64,000 nt of DNA, taken from the NCBI GenBank assembly GCA_035294245.1, contig DATGLG010000052.1:34122-98121 (forward strand), read 5' to 3'. The position numbers and the translations under genes are program-made. The number at the start of each line of letters is the position of its first letter. Position 1 is the stretch's first letter. Below, piece by piece: positions 8,868 to 16,453 of the stretch. The notes beneath the pieces are model-generated. The model was not told the origin of the DNA. It worked only from the letters and a program-made list of their open reading frames with translations, and did no database searches. This stretch comes from DATGLG01 sp035294245 (GTDB lineage: Bacteria > Pseudomonadota > Alphaproteobacteria > JACZXZ01).

Positions 8868-9311
8868 CTATTTGCGCTTGCCCGAGAGTAGTCGGCGGCG
8901 ACCCTCGGGGCTGAGCTGGTCCACCGCCTTGAGGAGCGCGTCCTGGACCTCTGCGATGAAGGCGTCGTGCCGCGTCCGCAGATCCGCCATCGCCTTGGCC
9001 AGGGCCTCGTGATCAAACGGCTCGGCCATCAATTTGGTGCGCAACTCCCGGCGTGCCGATTGCAGCTCGGCAAAGCGTTGAGTGAGATCGGCCTTATCGC
9101 TGTCGAAGGCGGCGCGCAGTGTCGCCGCATCCTTGCCGTCCAGCTTCGATGAGAGCCGTGCGACGATCGCGTCCGGGCCGCCGGGCGGGGGCCGCGGCGA
9201 CCTCCATTCCGGCCGCACCAGGCGGGCGACGACGAAGCCGATCAGGAAAACGTTCAGTGCCAGCGAGATAAAGACGACGATCCGCAGCCCACGCGAACTC
9301 ATCCCGCTCAT
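8868..9311 (-). CDS. Spy/CpxP/CnrX-like periplasmic sensor, membrane-anchored
   Basis: A 147-residue protein with one N-terminal transmembrane helix (IVVFISLALNVFLIGFVVARL, about 11-31) and an all-helical periplasmic part. The C-terminal LSPEGRRRLL resembles the L-S/T-x-x-Q/R signature of the Spy/CpxP/heavy-metal-sensor fold. Unlike CnrX there is no N-terminal His cluster; only two His residues are seen, in FDHEAL and TRHDAF, so metal binding is doubtful. Its ATG overlaps the anti-sigma stop (ATGA). It probably monitors the envelope for the ECF factor upstream. Confidence 0.75.
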   Translation of the reverse strand: MSGMSSRGLRIVVFISLALNVFLIGFVVARLVRPEWRSPRPPPGGPDAIVARLSSKLDGKDAATLRAAFDSDKADLTQRFAELQSARRELRTKLMAEPFDHEALAKAMADLRTRHDAFIAEVQDALLKAVDQLSPEGRRRLLSGKRK

Positions 9312-9742
9312 AAGCCGCTGACCTCGCCCGCCACATCGCTCGTCAAGGTCTGGGCCACGTCGAAGGAGGCGGGATCATAAGTCTGCCGCTCCACCTGGAA
9401 CGTGCCCGTCACGATTCCCAGAACGGCAACCGCCGCCAGAACGGCCGCGCGCGGCCAAAACGACGCCGTACCGGCGAACAGATCGAAGCGCTTTCGCGGC
9501 GGCGTGCTGGTGCTCCGCGCTACGACGGCGTCGATCAGGCGCAGCTCGTCCGCCCTCTCCTGAGAGACGACGAAACGGTCGAGCACGGCATCGAGCCGTC
9601 GCGCCTCATCGAGGGCGCCGGCTGCCGCGGACGACGAGGCGAGAAACGCCGCCGCCTCGGCCCGTATCTCGGCAGGCCAGCGACGGAGGGACGCGCCATA
9701 GGCGTCCAAGTAATATTTGAACTGCTCGAAGGTCATTATCAT
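9308..9742 (-). CDS. Probable anti-sigma factor, single transmembrane helix
   Basis: A 144-residue protein encoded directly after an ECF sigma factor with a one-base overlap (TAATG) and before a periplasmic sensor (ATGA overlap). The N-terminal part (about 1-93) is hydrophilic and would be cytoplasmic. One hydrophobic segment (97-115, VLAAVAVLGIVTG) leads to a short periplasmic tail. There is no H-x3-C-x2-C zinc motif, so this is not a classical ZAS anti-sigma factor. The role is inferred from position and topology; I do not recognise the family by sequence. Confidence 0.6.
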   Translation of the reverse strand: MIMTFEQFKYYLDAYGASLRRWPAEIRAEAAAFLASSSAAAGALDEARRLDAVLDRFVVSQERADELRLIDAVVARSTSTPPRKRFDLFAGTASFWPRAAVLAAVAVLGIVTGTFQVERQTYDPASFDVAQTLTSDVAGEVSGL

Positions 9743-10332
9743 TATTCTTCCTCCTTGGGCCCAAGGCCGCCGAACGATCCCAATCTGCTCTTCAGAGTTC
9801 GACGCGCCCGCACGAGCAAGGCCTCGAGGGCGGAGACCGATACCGAGAGGGCCTGAGCCGCCTCAAGATTGCTCATCTCTTCGTAATAGCACAAGACCAG
9901 CGCCGCGCGCTGACGCTCGGGCAACTCGCCAACCGCGCGCGCCACGGCCCGGCTGACTTCATCGTCGTAGACCTTTGCCAGGGCGCTACGTCGCGGGTCG
10001 GGCGGGTCCCCGGCGCTCTCCAGCGGCAGGAAGTCGCCGCGCCTGCGCCGGTCGAGACAGAGGTTCACCACGATGCGGAAAAACCAGGTCGTAAATTTGC
10101 CGCGTCCGGGCTGCCAGGTATCCGCCTTGGTCCAAAGCCGCAGGAACGCCTCCTGCACGAGCTCCTCCGCGTCGCTCGCATTGCCGGTCATGCGCTGCGC
10201 CAAGCGCATGCTGCGCGGCGTGTGGCGCGTCACGAGCAGGCGAAACGCCTTGCCATCGCCCTCGGCCGTCCGCGCCACCAAGGATTCGTCCGATTCCGCG
10301 TCTTCCGATTCCATGCCGCCGGTCACCTGCAT
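9742..10332 (-). CDS. ECF-type RNA polymerase sigma factor
   Basis: A 196-residue sigma factor with region 2 (AFRLLVTRHTPRSMRLAQRM, then DAEELVQEAFLRLW) and region 4 (LPERQRAALVLCYYEEMSNL, then EAAQALSVSVSALEALLVRA). No regions 1 or 3 are present, so it belongs to the ECF group. The frame is open further upstream to 10464, but that part would overlap the neighbouring Spy-like gene. I therefore place the start at ATG 10332, with ATG 10314 also possible. It should direct transcription of an envelope-stress regulon under control of the downstream anti-sigma. Confidence 0.9.
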   Translation of the reverse strand: MQVTGGMESEDAESDESLVARTAEGDGKAFRLLVTRHTPRSMRLAQRMTGNASDAEELVQEAFLRLWTKADTWQPGRGKFTTWFFRIVVNLCLDRRRRGDFLPLESAGDPPDPRRSALAKVYDDEVSRAVARAVGELPERQRAALVLCYYEEMSNLEAAQALSVSVSALEALLVRARRTLKSRLGSFGGLGPKEEE

Positions 10333-10408
10333 GATGATCGGCGCTCGACGAGCCGAGAGCCGGCCCAAGCGCGCAATCGGGCTCCTTATACCAATCGCGG
10401 TGCCGATG

Positions 10409-10858
10409 TCAGCCGCGATAGCCATGGAACCGAAGCAGCGCGTCCGCTGCCTTACGCTGATCATCGTTCAAGCGATCGTAGAGCGGCTTGAACGCCGTGG
10501 CAAAGTCGGTGATGGCTTGGGCCTTCGCCTGCATGATTTGCTGCTGCAGCGCGAGGCGCTCGATAGCGTCCTGTGGATCGTGCCGCTCGGCTTCGAGCCG
10601 GGCGCGGAGCGAGCCCAATGTCGAGGCGCTATGGCGCATCGCCTGGGCGACCTTCCTCCATTCGCCGCCCTGCGCGGCAGTGATCCCGAGCTCCGATTTC
10701 AGGAGGGCGATATGGCTGTCGATGCGATCGGCTTGAGGCCACGGCGTCATCCCGGAATCGCTCCAACCGTGGGCGGCGCCAAGAAGCGGCAGGGCTACGG
10801 TGCCCGCAAGCCCGACGGCGACTACTCCCGCGATCACCATATTCCTGGACCCGTTCAT
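10409..10858 (-). CDS. Spy/CpxP (LTXXQ-like) periplasmic protein
   Basis: A 149-residue exported protein. The N-terminal signal or anchor is MVIAGVVAVGLAGTVALPLLGAA. The mature part is helical, with HIALLKSELGITAAQGGEWR and a C-terminal LNDDQRKAADALL that fits the LTxxQ-type repeat of Spy/CpxP chaperones. It sits 76 bases upstream of the sigma gene on the same strand and may be its first cistron or a target. ATG 10858 is chosen because the signal peptide begins there. No cysteines or His clusters are seen. Confidence 0.75.
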   Translation of the reverse strand: MNGSRNMVIAGVVAVGLAGTVALPLLGAAHGWSDSGMTPWPQADRIDSHIALLKSELGITAAQGGEWRKVAQAMRHSASTLGSLRARLEAERHDPQDAIERLALQQQIMQAKAQAITDFATAFKPLYDRLNDDQRKAADALLRFHGYRG

Positions 10859-10922
10859 CAAGGCACCCGGACCTTCGCGCAGCCGCGGTCGGCCCTCTGC
10901 CAGCCGTCCCGGCGCTATGCCC

Positions 10923-10951
10923 ATTATACGGGTAAGGATCGGGGAACCTTG
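10923..10951 (-). promoter_or_regulatory. Possible promoter of the Spy-like/ECF sigma operon
   Basis: On the minus strand a perfect TATAAT lies at 10928-10923, about 65 bases before the Spy-like start. The hexamer 17 bases upstream (10951-10946) reads CAAGGT, a poor -35. The -10 match is the only good part, so this is tentative. No GGAAC-type ECF box was found at matching spacing. Confidence 0.3.
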
Positions 10952-10977
10952 CGGCCGCCTTGCTTCAAGCCGGGCCC

Positions 10978-11040
10978 GTTCCAGCTGGCCTGGAACTGGA
11001 GCGGTCCCGTCCCGGTCAGCGGACCGGGGGCGGGTCCCGT
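10978..11040. repeat. Structured intergenic segment: two inverted repeats and a flanking direct repeat
   Basis: Between gcvPB and the Spy-like gene lie GTTCCAG-N5-CTGGAAC (10978-10996) and CCCGGTC-N4-GACCGGG (11011-11028). The second palindrome is flanked by the direct repeat GGTCCCGT at 11003-11010 and 11033-11040. No T-run follows on either strand, so neither is a clear intrinsic terminator. They could be a regulator site or a 3' RNA structure of the gcv transcript. Confidence 0.5.
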
Positions 11041-11088
11041 CTGGTTAATGGCCCGGCTGATCTCGAAGCCGGTCGACGAGCGAAGGGG

Positions 11089-12663
11089 CTATTCCGCAGC
11101 GCGGGACGCCGGTTGCGGCGGACGCCACCTTAGCACCGGCTTGCGCGCGGCGGCCGTTTCGTCGAGGCGGCGACGGGGCGTGAAATAAGGCGCGCCATGG
11201 AAGCGGCTCACCTCGCCGGGCTGCCTTGCCCGCTCGGCGAGGCCGCGCACGACGGCGATGAACTGATCGAGCGACTCCTTGCTCTCCGTCTCTGTCGGCT
11301 CCATCAGGAGGGCGCCGTGGACGACGAGGGGGAAGTACATCGTCATCGGATGATAGCCCTCGTCGATCATCGCCTTGGCGAAATCCAGGGTGGTCACCCC
11401 GGTATCCTTGAGGAAGCGATCATCGAACAGCGCCTCGTGCATGCAGGGTCCGGCGAAGGCCGGGGTGAGCAGGTCTTGGAGCCGCACCATCAGATAGTTG
11501 GCGTTGAGAACGGCATCGCCGGAGGCTTGCGCGAGACCGTCGGCGCCATGGCTCATCATGTAGGCGAGAGCGCGGACGAACATGCCCATCTGCCCGTGAA
11601 AGCCCTTGAGGCGGCCAAAGGGTCGGGCGCCGCTCGGCGCGTCGGCCTCGTGCTCGATCAAGCGGAAGCCCTCGGGCCCGTGCGTCACGAACGGCAAAGG
11701 AACGTAAGGAGCCAGCGCGGCGGAGAACACCACTGGGCCGCTTCCCGGGCCGCCGCCGCCATGGGGGGTGGAAAAGGTCTTGTGCAAATTGATGTGCATG
11801 CAATCGATGCCGAGATCACCCGGCCGCACGCGCCCGACGATGGCATTGAAATTGGCGCCGTCGCAGTAGAAGAAGCTGCCATTCTTGTGGAGCGCGTCGG
11901 CGATCTCGAGCATGTCCGGCTCGAAGAGCCCGCAGGTGTTCGGATTGGTCAGCATGAGCGCCGCCACGTCGGGCCCGAGCTTCTTCTTGAAGGCGTCGAG
12001 GTCCACGCGCCCATTCGCGTTGGCGGGTATGGCGTCGACGCTGAACCCGCATTCCGCCGCCGTCGCCGGATTGGTGCCATGCGCGGATTCCGGCACCAGC
12101 ACGCGCCGCCGGGCGGATTCGCCGCGCGCTTCGAGCGCTGCGCGGATCGCGAGCATGCCGCAGAGCTCGCCATGAGCGCCGGCGCCGGGCGAGAGGGCCA
12201 CCGCGGGCATCCCGGTCAGCGTCTTGAGCCAATGGGCGAGACGGTCGATCAGGGCAAGCGCTCCCTGTATGGAGCTCACCGGCTGCATCGGGTGCAAATC
12301 CCCGAGCCCGGGGAGCCGCACCACCTTCTCGTTGAGCCGCGGATTGTGCTTCATCGTGCAGGAGCCGAGAGGATAAAGGCCGCTATCGATGCCGTAATTC
12401 TTCTGGCTGATGCGCGTGAAATGGCGCACGACCTGCGGCTCGGAGAGGCCGGGCAGGCCGATACGGCCATGCCGCTCGAGCATGCCGAGGCGTTGCGTGA
12501 CACTGGGCGGCTCGGGAAGGTCCACGCCGGTGCGGCCCTCCTTGCCCTGCTCGAAGATCAGCGGCTCCTCGATCTGCAAGCCGCGATTCCCGCTCACCGT
12601 GCCGACGGGGGACGACGCATCCGCCTCGGCCGGGCGGGCCTTGCGATCCTGAGAGAGATCCAT
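11089..12663 (-). CDS. gcvPB: Glycine dehydrogenase (decarboxylating) P-protein subunit 2
   Basis: The PLP-bearing subunit of the split P-protein, 524 residues, which decarboxylates glycine and passes aminomethyl to lipoyl-GcvH. The PLP lysine is in HINLHKTFSTPHGGGGPGSG (K295). SAHGTNPATA and LTNPNTCGLFEPD are other conserved blocks. The ATG at 12663 overlaps the gcvPA stop by one base. The frame runs far upstream through gcvPA, but homologues start near MDLSQDRK. The two-gene form of P-protein is usual in many alphaproteobacteria and Firmicutes. Confidence 0.97.
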   Translation of the reverse strand: MDLSQDRKARPAEADASSPVGTVSGNRGLQIEEPLIFEQGKEGRTGVDLPEPPSVTQRLGMLERHGRIGLPGLSEPQVVRHFTRISQKNYGIDSGLYPLGSCTMKHNPRLNEKVVRLPGLGDLHPMQPVSSIQGALALIDRLAHWLKTLTGMPAVALSPGAGAHGELCGMLAIRAALEARGESARRRVLVPESAHGTNPATAAECGFSVDAIPANANGRVDLDAFKKKLGPDVAALMLTNPNTCGLFEPDMLEIADALHKNGSFFYCDGANFNAIVGRVRPGDLGIDCMHINLHKTFSTPHGGGGPGSGPVVFSAALAPYVPLPFVTHGPEGFRLIEHEADAPSGARPFGRLKGFHGQMGMFVRALAYMMSHGADGLAQASGDAVLNANYLMVRLQDLLTPAFAGPCMHEALFDDRFLKDTGVTTLDFAKAMIDEGYHPMTMYFPLVVHGALLMEPTETESKESLDQFIAVVRGLAERARQPGEVSRFHGAPYFTPRRRLDETAAARKPVLRWRPPQPASRAAE

Positions 12664-14006
12664 CACAGCACCTCCTCGAGCGCCTTGGCGAGCGCCCCTA
12701 TATCGGCGTCGGTGTTCATTTCGGTTGCGGCCACCAGCAAGAGGTTTGCGAGTGGCGATTTGTCGGGATAGAAGCGCGAGACAGGCACGCCCGCGAGGAT
12801 GCGGCGCCCGGCGAGCGTGTCGACGATCTGCGCCGCGGGCTTCGGCAGACGTAGCGTGAATTCGTTGAAGAATGTGTCGTTGACGACACTCACGCCTTTG
12901 ACCTTGCCGAGCCGCTCGGCGAGTTGCACCGCCTTGGCGTGATTGAGGGCCGCAAGCCGCGTGAATCCTGCTTCGCCCAAGAGCGAGAGGTGGATGGTGA
13001 AGGCAAGGGCGCAGAGCCCCGAATTGGTGCAAATGTTGCTCGTCGCCTTCTCGCGCCGGATATGCTGCTCGCGGGTGGAGAGGGTGAGGACCCACCCGCG
13101 GCGGCCATCCACATCGACGGTCTCGCCGCAGAGCCGCCCCGGCATCTGGCGAACGAAACGCTCGCGCGTGGCGAAGAGCCCGAGATAGGGTCCGCCGAAG
13201 CCGAGCGGCACGCCGATGGACTGGCCTTCGGCAGCGACGATGTCGGCCCCCATTTCGCCGGGGGATTTGACGGCGCCGAGCGAGACGATTTCCGTCACGA
13301 CGACGACGAGCAGCGCCCCCTTGGCATGGCAAGCCTGCGCGAGAGCTGCGTGATCCCGGAGGTGCCCGAAGAAGCTCGGGCTTTGCACCACGACACAAGA
13401 GGTCTCCCCGTCAACCCGGGCGGCGAGATCCTCGTCTCCTTCCGGATCCGGCTCCGCCGCATCGAGCGAGAAGCCGCTCCAGCGGCCATGGGTCGCGCAG
13501 ACCGCGCGATAATGAGGATGCAGCCCGCCCGAGAGGATCGCCTTCTTCCGGCCGGTGATGCGATTGGCCATCATCACGGCCTCGGCGCAGGCGGTCGCGC
13601 CGTCATACATGGAGGCGTTCGCCACCTCCATCCCGGTGATGAGCGCCACCTGCGTCTGGAACTCGAAGAGGGCCTGAAGCGTGCCTTGGGAGACCTCGGG
13701 CTGATAGGGCGTATAGGAGGTGAGGAATTCGCCGCGCTGGACCAGATGATCGACGGTTGCCGGGATATGGTGACGATAGGCGCCGGCGCCGAGGAACGAC
13801 GGCACGGCGCTCGCGCCGATATTGGCGCTGGCGAAGGCCTGAAATGCCCGCTCGACCTCGATCTCACCCATGTGAGAGGGCAAATCGACAGGCGCCTTGA
13901 GCCGCGCCTTCTCGGGCACGTCGCGATAGAGGCTGTCGATCGAGGGCACGCCGATCGCCTGCAGCATGGCGCGACGGTCGGCATCGGTGAGCGGCAGATA
14001 GCGCAT
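12663..14006 (-). CDS. gcvPA: Glycine dehydrogenase (decarboxylating) P-protein subunit 1
   Basis: The 447-residue partner of GcvPB in the heterotetrameric P-protein. It opens with the typical MRYLPLTDADRRAMLQAIG. It has the aminotransferase-fold blocks FLGAGAYRHHIPATVDHL and YTPYQPEVSQGTLQALFEFQ but no PLP lysine, as expected. It starts at ATG 14006, sharing one base with the gcvH stop (ATGA), and ends one base into gcvPB. Confidence 0.97.
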   Translation of the reverse strand: MRYLPLTDADRRAMLQAIGVPSIDSLYRDVPEKARLKAPVDLPSHMGEIEVERAFQAFASANIGASAVPSFLGAGAYRHHIPATVDHLVQRGEFLTSYTPYQPEVSQGTLQALFEFQTQVALITGMEVANASMYDGATACAEAVMMANRITGRKKAILSGGLHPHYRAVCATHGRWSGFSLDAAEPDPEGDEDLAARVDGETSCVVVQSPSFFGHLRDHAALAQACHAKGALLVVVVTEIVSLGAVKSPGEMGADIVAAEGQSIGVPLGFGGPYLGLFATRERFVRQMPGRLCGETVDVDGRRGWVLTLSTREQHIRREKATSNICTNSGLCALAFTIHLSLLGEAGFTRLAALNHAKAVQLAERLGKVKGVSVVNDTFFNEFTLRLPKPAAQIVDTLAGRRILAGVPVSRFYPDKSPLANLLLVAATEMNTDADIGALAKALEEVL

Positions 14007-14380
14007 CAGTGCTGGCCTTCGCAGAATTTCTTATAGGCGGCCTCGTCCATCAGAGCGTCGAGCTGGCTCTTGTCCGAAAGTTGGAGCCGGAAGAACCAGC
14101 CGTCGCCCATCGGTGACGAATTGACCAGAGACGGCTCACCCGAGAGCTTGTCGTTGACCGCGACGACCTTGCCATCGACGGGGGCGTAGACCTCGCTTGC
14201 GGCCTTGACCGATTCGACGACCGCAGCATCGCCGCCCTTCGTCACCTCCTTGCCGAGCGCCGGGAGCTCGACATAGACGACGTCGCCGAGCTGCTCCTGG
14301 GCATAGCTCGTGATCCCGACGGTGGCGGCGCCGTCCGTCTCGACACGAATCCATTCGTGCTCATTGGTGAATCTCAGCAC
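14006..14380 (-). CDS. gcvH: Glycine cleavage system H protein (lipoyl carrier)
   Basis: A 124-residue shuttle protein that carries the aminomethyl group on lipoyl-lysine between the P, T and L proteins. The lipoylation site is in VVESVKAASEVYAP (K59). GITSYAQEQLGDVVYVELP precedes it, as in all H proteins. The start is GTG at 14380, supported by the ribosome site AGGGAGGA just upstream and the expected MLRFTNEHEW opening. It lies 18 bases after gcvT. Confidence 0.97.
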   Translation of the reverse strand: MLRFTNEHEWIRVETDGAATVGITSYAQEQLGDVVYVELPALGKEVTKGGDAAVVESVKAASEVYAPVDGKVVAVNDKLSGEPSLVNSSPMGDGWFFRLQLSDKSQLDALMDEAAYKKFCEGQH

Positions 14381-14398
14381 ACTTGTCCTCCCTTGGGG

Positions 14399-15514
14399 TT
14401 AGCCTCTGTAGTAGCGCTGGGGCACGAAGGGCAACGGCGCCACTTTCGCGGGACGCGGCGTGCCGCGCACGACGAGAGCGAGCGGCGCGCCGTCCTTCGC
14501 GGATGCCACCTCCACATAGCCCATGGCGATCGGGCCGCCCACGGTCGGCCCGAACCCTCCCGACGTGACGGTACCGATCCGCCGGCCCGACGGATCGATG
14601 ATCTCGGTCTGCTCGCGCGCCGGCGCCCGTCCTTCCGGCAGGATGCCGACGCGCAGGCGGGTCGTTCCGTGGTCGAGCTGGCAGCGTATGACATCGGCGC
14701 CGGGAAAGCCGCCCTCCTGGCGGCGGCGCTTGCCGATCGACCACACGAGATCCGCCTCGACGGGTGTCGTCGTCGCGTCGATGTCGTGCCCATAGAGACA
14801 GAGCCCGGCCTCGAGCCGCAAGGAATCGCGCGCCCCAAGCCCGATGGGCTTGACCTCCGGCTCGGCCAGGAGGCGCCGCGCCAATTTCTCCGCCGCAGCG
14901 GCCGGCACGGAGAGCTCGAACCCGTCCTCGCCCGTATATCCCGAGCGCGTGACGAAGCAGGGCACGCCGTCGAGTTTCAGCTCGGCCATGCTCATGAATT
15001 TCTGCGTGGCGCAGCTCGGTGCGAACCGCGACAGCACCGTCGCGGCGGCGGGCCCCTGGAGCGCCAGCAGGGCGCGGTCCTCGAGCGGCTCGACGGCGGC
15101 GCGGCCGTCGAGCCCGCGCTTCATGTGCTCGATATCCGCCGCCTTGCAGGCGGCGTTGACGACGACGAAGAGATCCTCCCCCCAGCGTGTCGCCATGAGG
15201 TCGTCGAGAATGCCGCCCGACTCGTTGGTGAACTGGGTATAGCGCGTGCGGAAGGCGCCCAGGCTCTGAATATCGCCGGGGACGAGGCGCTCGAAATCGG
15301 CGGCCGCCTTCTTTCCGCGAATGCGCACCTGGCCCATATGGGAGACGTCAAAGAGTCCGGCCTGGCTGCGCGTATGATTGTGCTCGGCGATGATCCCGGC
15401 CGGATATTGAACCGGCATCTCGTAGCCGGCAAAGGGCACCATTTTGGCGCCGAGCGCCACGTGGAGGGCATGGAGCGGGGTGCGCTGCAGAGGCTCAGGC
15501 GAAGGGGCGCTCAC
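14399..15514 (-). CDS. gcvT: Glycine cleavage system T protein (aminomethyltransferase)
   Basis: A tetrahydrofolate-dependent aminomethyltransferase of 371 residues and first gene of the operon. Conserved stretches are LHALHVALGAKMVPFAGYEM near the start, SHMGQVRIRG, SGYTGEDGFELSVPA and GLGARDSLRLEAGLCLYGHD. I place the start at GTG 15514, preceded by GGGAGGA. The frame is open to 15613, but that part lies inside the 3' end of the glycine riboswitch, so it must be leader. Excess glycine sensed by the riboswitch should turn the operon on. Confidence 0.96.
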   Translation of the reverse strand: MSAPSPEPLQRTPLHALHVALGAKMVPFAGYEMPVQYPAGIIAEHNHTRSQAGLFDVSHMGQVRIRGKKAAADFERLVPGDIQSLGAFRTRYTQFTNESGGILDDLMATRWGEDLFVVVNAACKAADIEHMKRGLDGRAAVEPLEDRALLALQGPAAATVLSRFAPSCATQKFMSMAELKLDGVPCFVTRSGYTGEDGFELSVPAAAAEKLARRLLAEPEVKPIGLGARDSLRLEAGLCLYGHDIDATTTPVEADLVWSIGKRRRQEGGFPGADVIRCQLDHGTTRLRVGILPEGRAPAREQTEIIDPSGRRIGTVTSGGFGPTVGGPIAMGYVEVASAKDGAPLALVVRGTPRPAKVAPLPFVPQRYYRG

Positions 15515-15582
15515 ATGGTCCTCCCGACAGTTTCTTGGCCCATCGACGTCCAGTGCGGCGATGCCGCGCGAGCCGTCGATAG

Positions 15583-15785
15583 CCCCCTCTGTCTTCGGAC
15601 CTGAAAGAATCACCCGGCGCCTGCGCCGGGTTTACCCCTTCGGTGAGCCGCGCCGAATCCGCGCTCGACACGGCTGCTTTCCAGAGACGCCTTACCCCAC
15701 GGTCCTTCTGCCTGAGAGTTTCCGGGGCGGTTGCTCCTTCGGCGCCGACACGGCCGCGACTGCAGCTGCGTCGGTCTCTCCCGGG
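15583..15785 (-). promoter_or_regulatory. Tandem glycine riboswitch upstream of gcvT-H-PA-PB
   Basis: Read on the minus strand, two glycine aptamers follow each other. The first has GGGAGAGACC, the core GCCGAAGGAGCAA and the closing AAACTCTCAGGCAGAAGGACC. A short linker leads to the second, with GTCTCTGGAAAGC, the core CACCGAAGGGGTAA, a long GC hairpin, TTTCAGGTCC and GACAGAGGGGG. These blocks match the gcvT RNA consensus in order and spacing. About 68 bases separate it from the gcvT start. In this class glycine binding usually activates expression. I see no obvious intrinsic terminator after it, so control may act on translation. Confidence 0.93.
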
Positions 15786-15791
15786 GGGATC

Positions 15792-15821
15792 CTAGGCTAC
15801 GTTTTCGGGCGCCTAGCCTAG
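15792..15821. promoter_or_regulatory. 8-bp inverted repeat across the gcv promoter, candidate operator
   Basis: CTAGGCTA (15792-15799) and TAGCCTAG (15814-15821) form a perfect inverted repeat with a 14-base spacer. The distal arm covers the -10 box and the proximal arm lies just after the expected transcription start. That placement suits a repressor or activator site acting on top of the riboswitch. It could instead fold as a 5' RNA stem if transcription starts further upstream. No regulator is assigned. Confidence 0.45.
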
Positions 15822-15842
15822 TCCCGCCGCGGCGAATGTCAA
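15815..15842 (-). promoter_or_regulatory. Predicted promoter of the gcv operon
   Basis: On the minus strand, TTGACA (15842-15837) is followed after 16 bases by TAGGCT (15820-15815). Transcription would begin near 15808, about 23 bases before the first riboswitch aptamer. The -10 element overlaps one arm of an 8-bp inverted repeat listed separately. Confidence 0.65.
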
Positions 15843-15868
15843 CCTGGCAATCGGGCGCCCATCCTGCA

Positions 15869-16432
15869 TCAATTTCCCGCCCCGTGGGCCCGGTTGTACT
15901 GAAGCTCGGCATCGGAGAGGACGAACCCCGTCCAGACCTGCAGACTGCCGCCGTTCTGCGGATATTTGAGCGGAATCACCTGATAGATGCTGTCGACCTT
16001 GGTGACCTCGTTGCTTCCCGGCGAAAACTGGAGGTGCAACGGAAACTCCTTCCGCGCCAGAAGCTCGCCTTGGAGATTGACGATAGCCACGAAGTAGTTG
16101 AGGTCGGCGGCTTGCACTTGACGCCCGGGGGCGCGATCGGCGGTGATCTGCACGCCGAGATTCACGTTCAAGCGCTCATACGTGTTGGGGTCGTAGGTGC
16201 AGTTCAGCTTGGCCTGGTCGATGCGCCCGACATAAAGAGCATTCTGGGGCTCCGCCGACTGACCGGGAGCGAACTTCACCACCTGATCCGCGTCCTTGAG
16301 CACCATCGCCGCGGGACAGGGAAGCTGGCCGGTTCGGCCGCATGCAGCGAGCGCGAGTGCGACGGCAAAGGCGGCAAGTCGCGCGAAAGCGGCCCTCGCG
16401 GGCGCTGGAGGATGGCGATGGGTTTGGATCAT
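15869..16432 (-). CDS. Predicted lipoprotein of unknown function
   Basis: A 187-residue protein with a lipoprotein signal peptide ending in the lipobox LALAACG, so the mature protein would begin at that cysteine and be anchored in a membrane. The rest has beta-rich segments such as RLNVNLGVQITADRAPG and YFVAIVNLQGELLARKEFPL, and two further cysteines (LPCPAA, LNCTYD) that could pair. I do not recognise the family. It stands between the gcv promoter region and the CDGSH gene, on the same strand as the latter, 21 bases away. Confidence 0.75.
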   Translation of the reverse strand: MIQTHRHPPAPARAAFARLAAFAVALALAACGRTGQLPCPAAMVLKDADQVVKFAPGQSAEPQNALYVGRIDQAKLNCTYDPNTYERLNVNLGVQITADRAPGRQVQAADLNYFVAIVNLQGELLARKEFPLHLQFSPGSNEVTKVDSIYQVIPLKYPQNGGSLQVWTGFVLSDAELQYNRAHGAGN

Positions 16433-16453
16433 CCGGGCGGCATTGGCGCGCGG

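Noticed and set aside
10333..10464. N-terminal extension of the sigma factor
   Set aside because: It would overlap the Spy-like gene by 56 bases and has no sigma homology. ATG 10332 or 10314 fits better.
10940..10970. GGAACC on the plus strand as an ECF -35 box
   Set aside because: No matching -10 follows at 16-17 bases and no plus-strand gene lies downstream.
12664..13398. Upstream extension of the gcvPB frame by 245 codons
   Set aside because: It lies antiparallel to nothing but inside gcvPA in another frame and has low-complexity Arg/Ala sequence. Homologues start at 12663.
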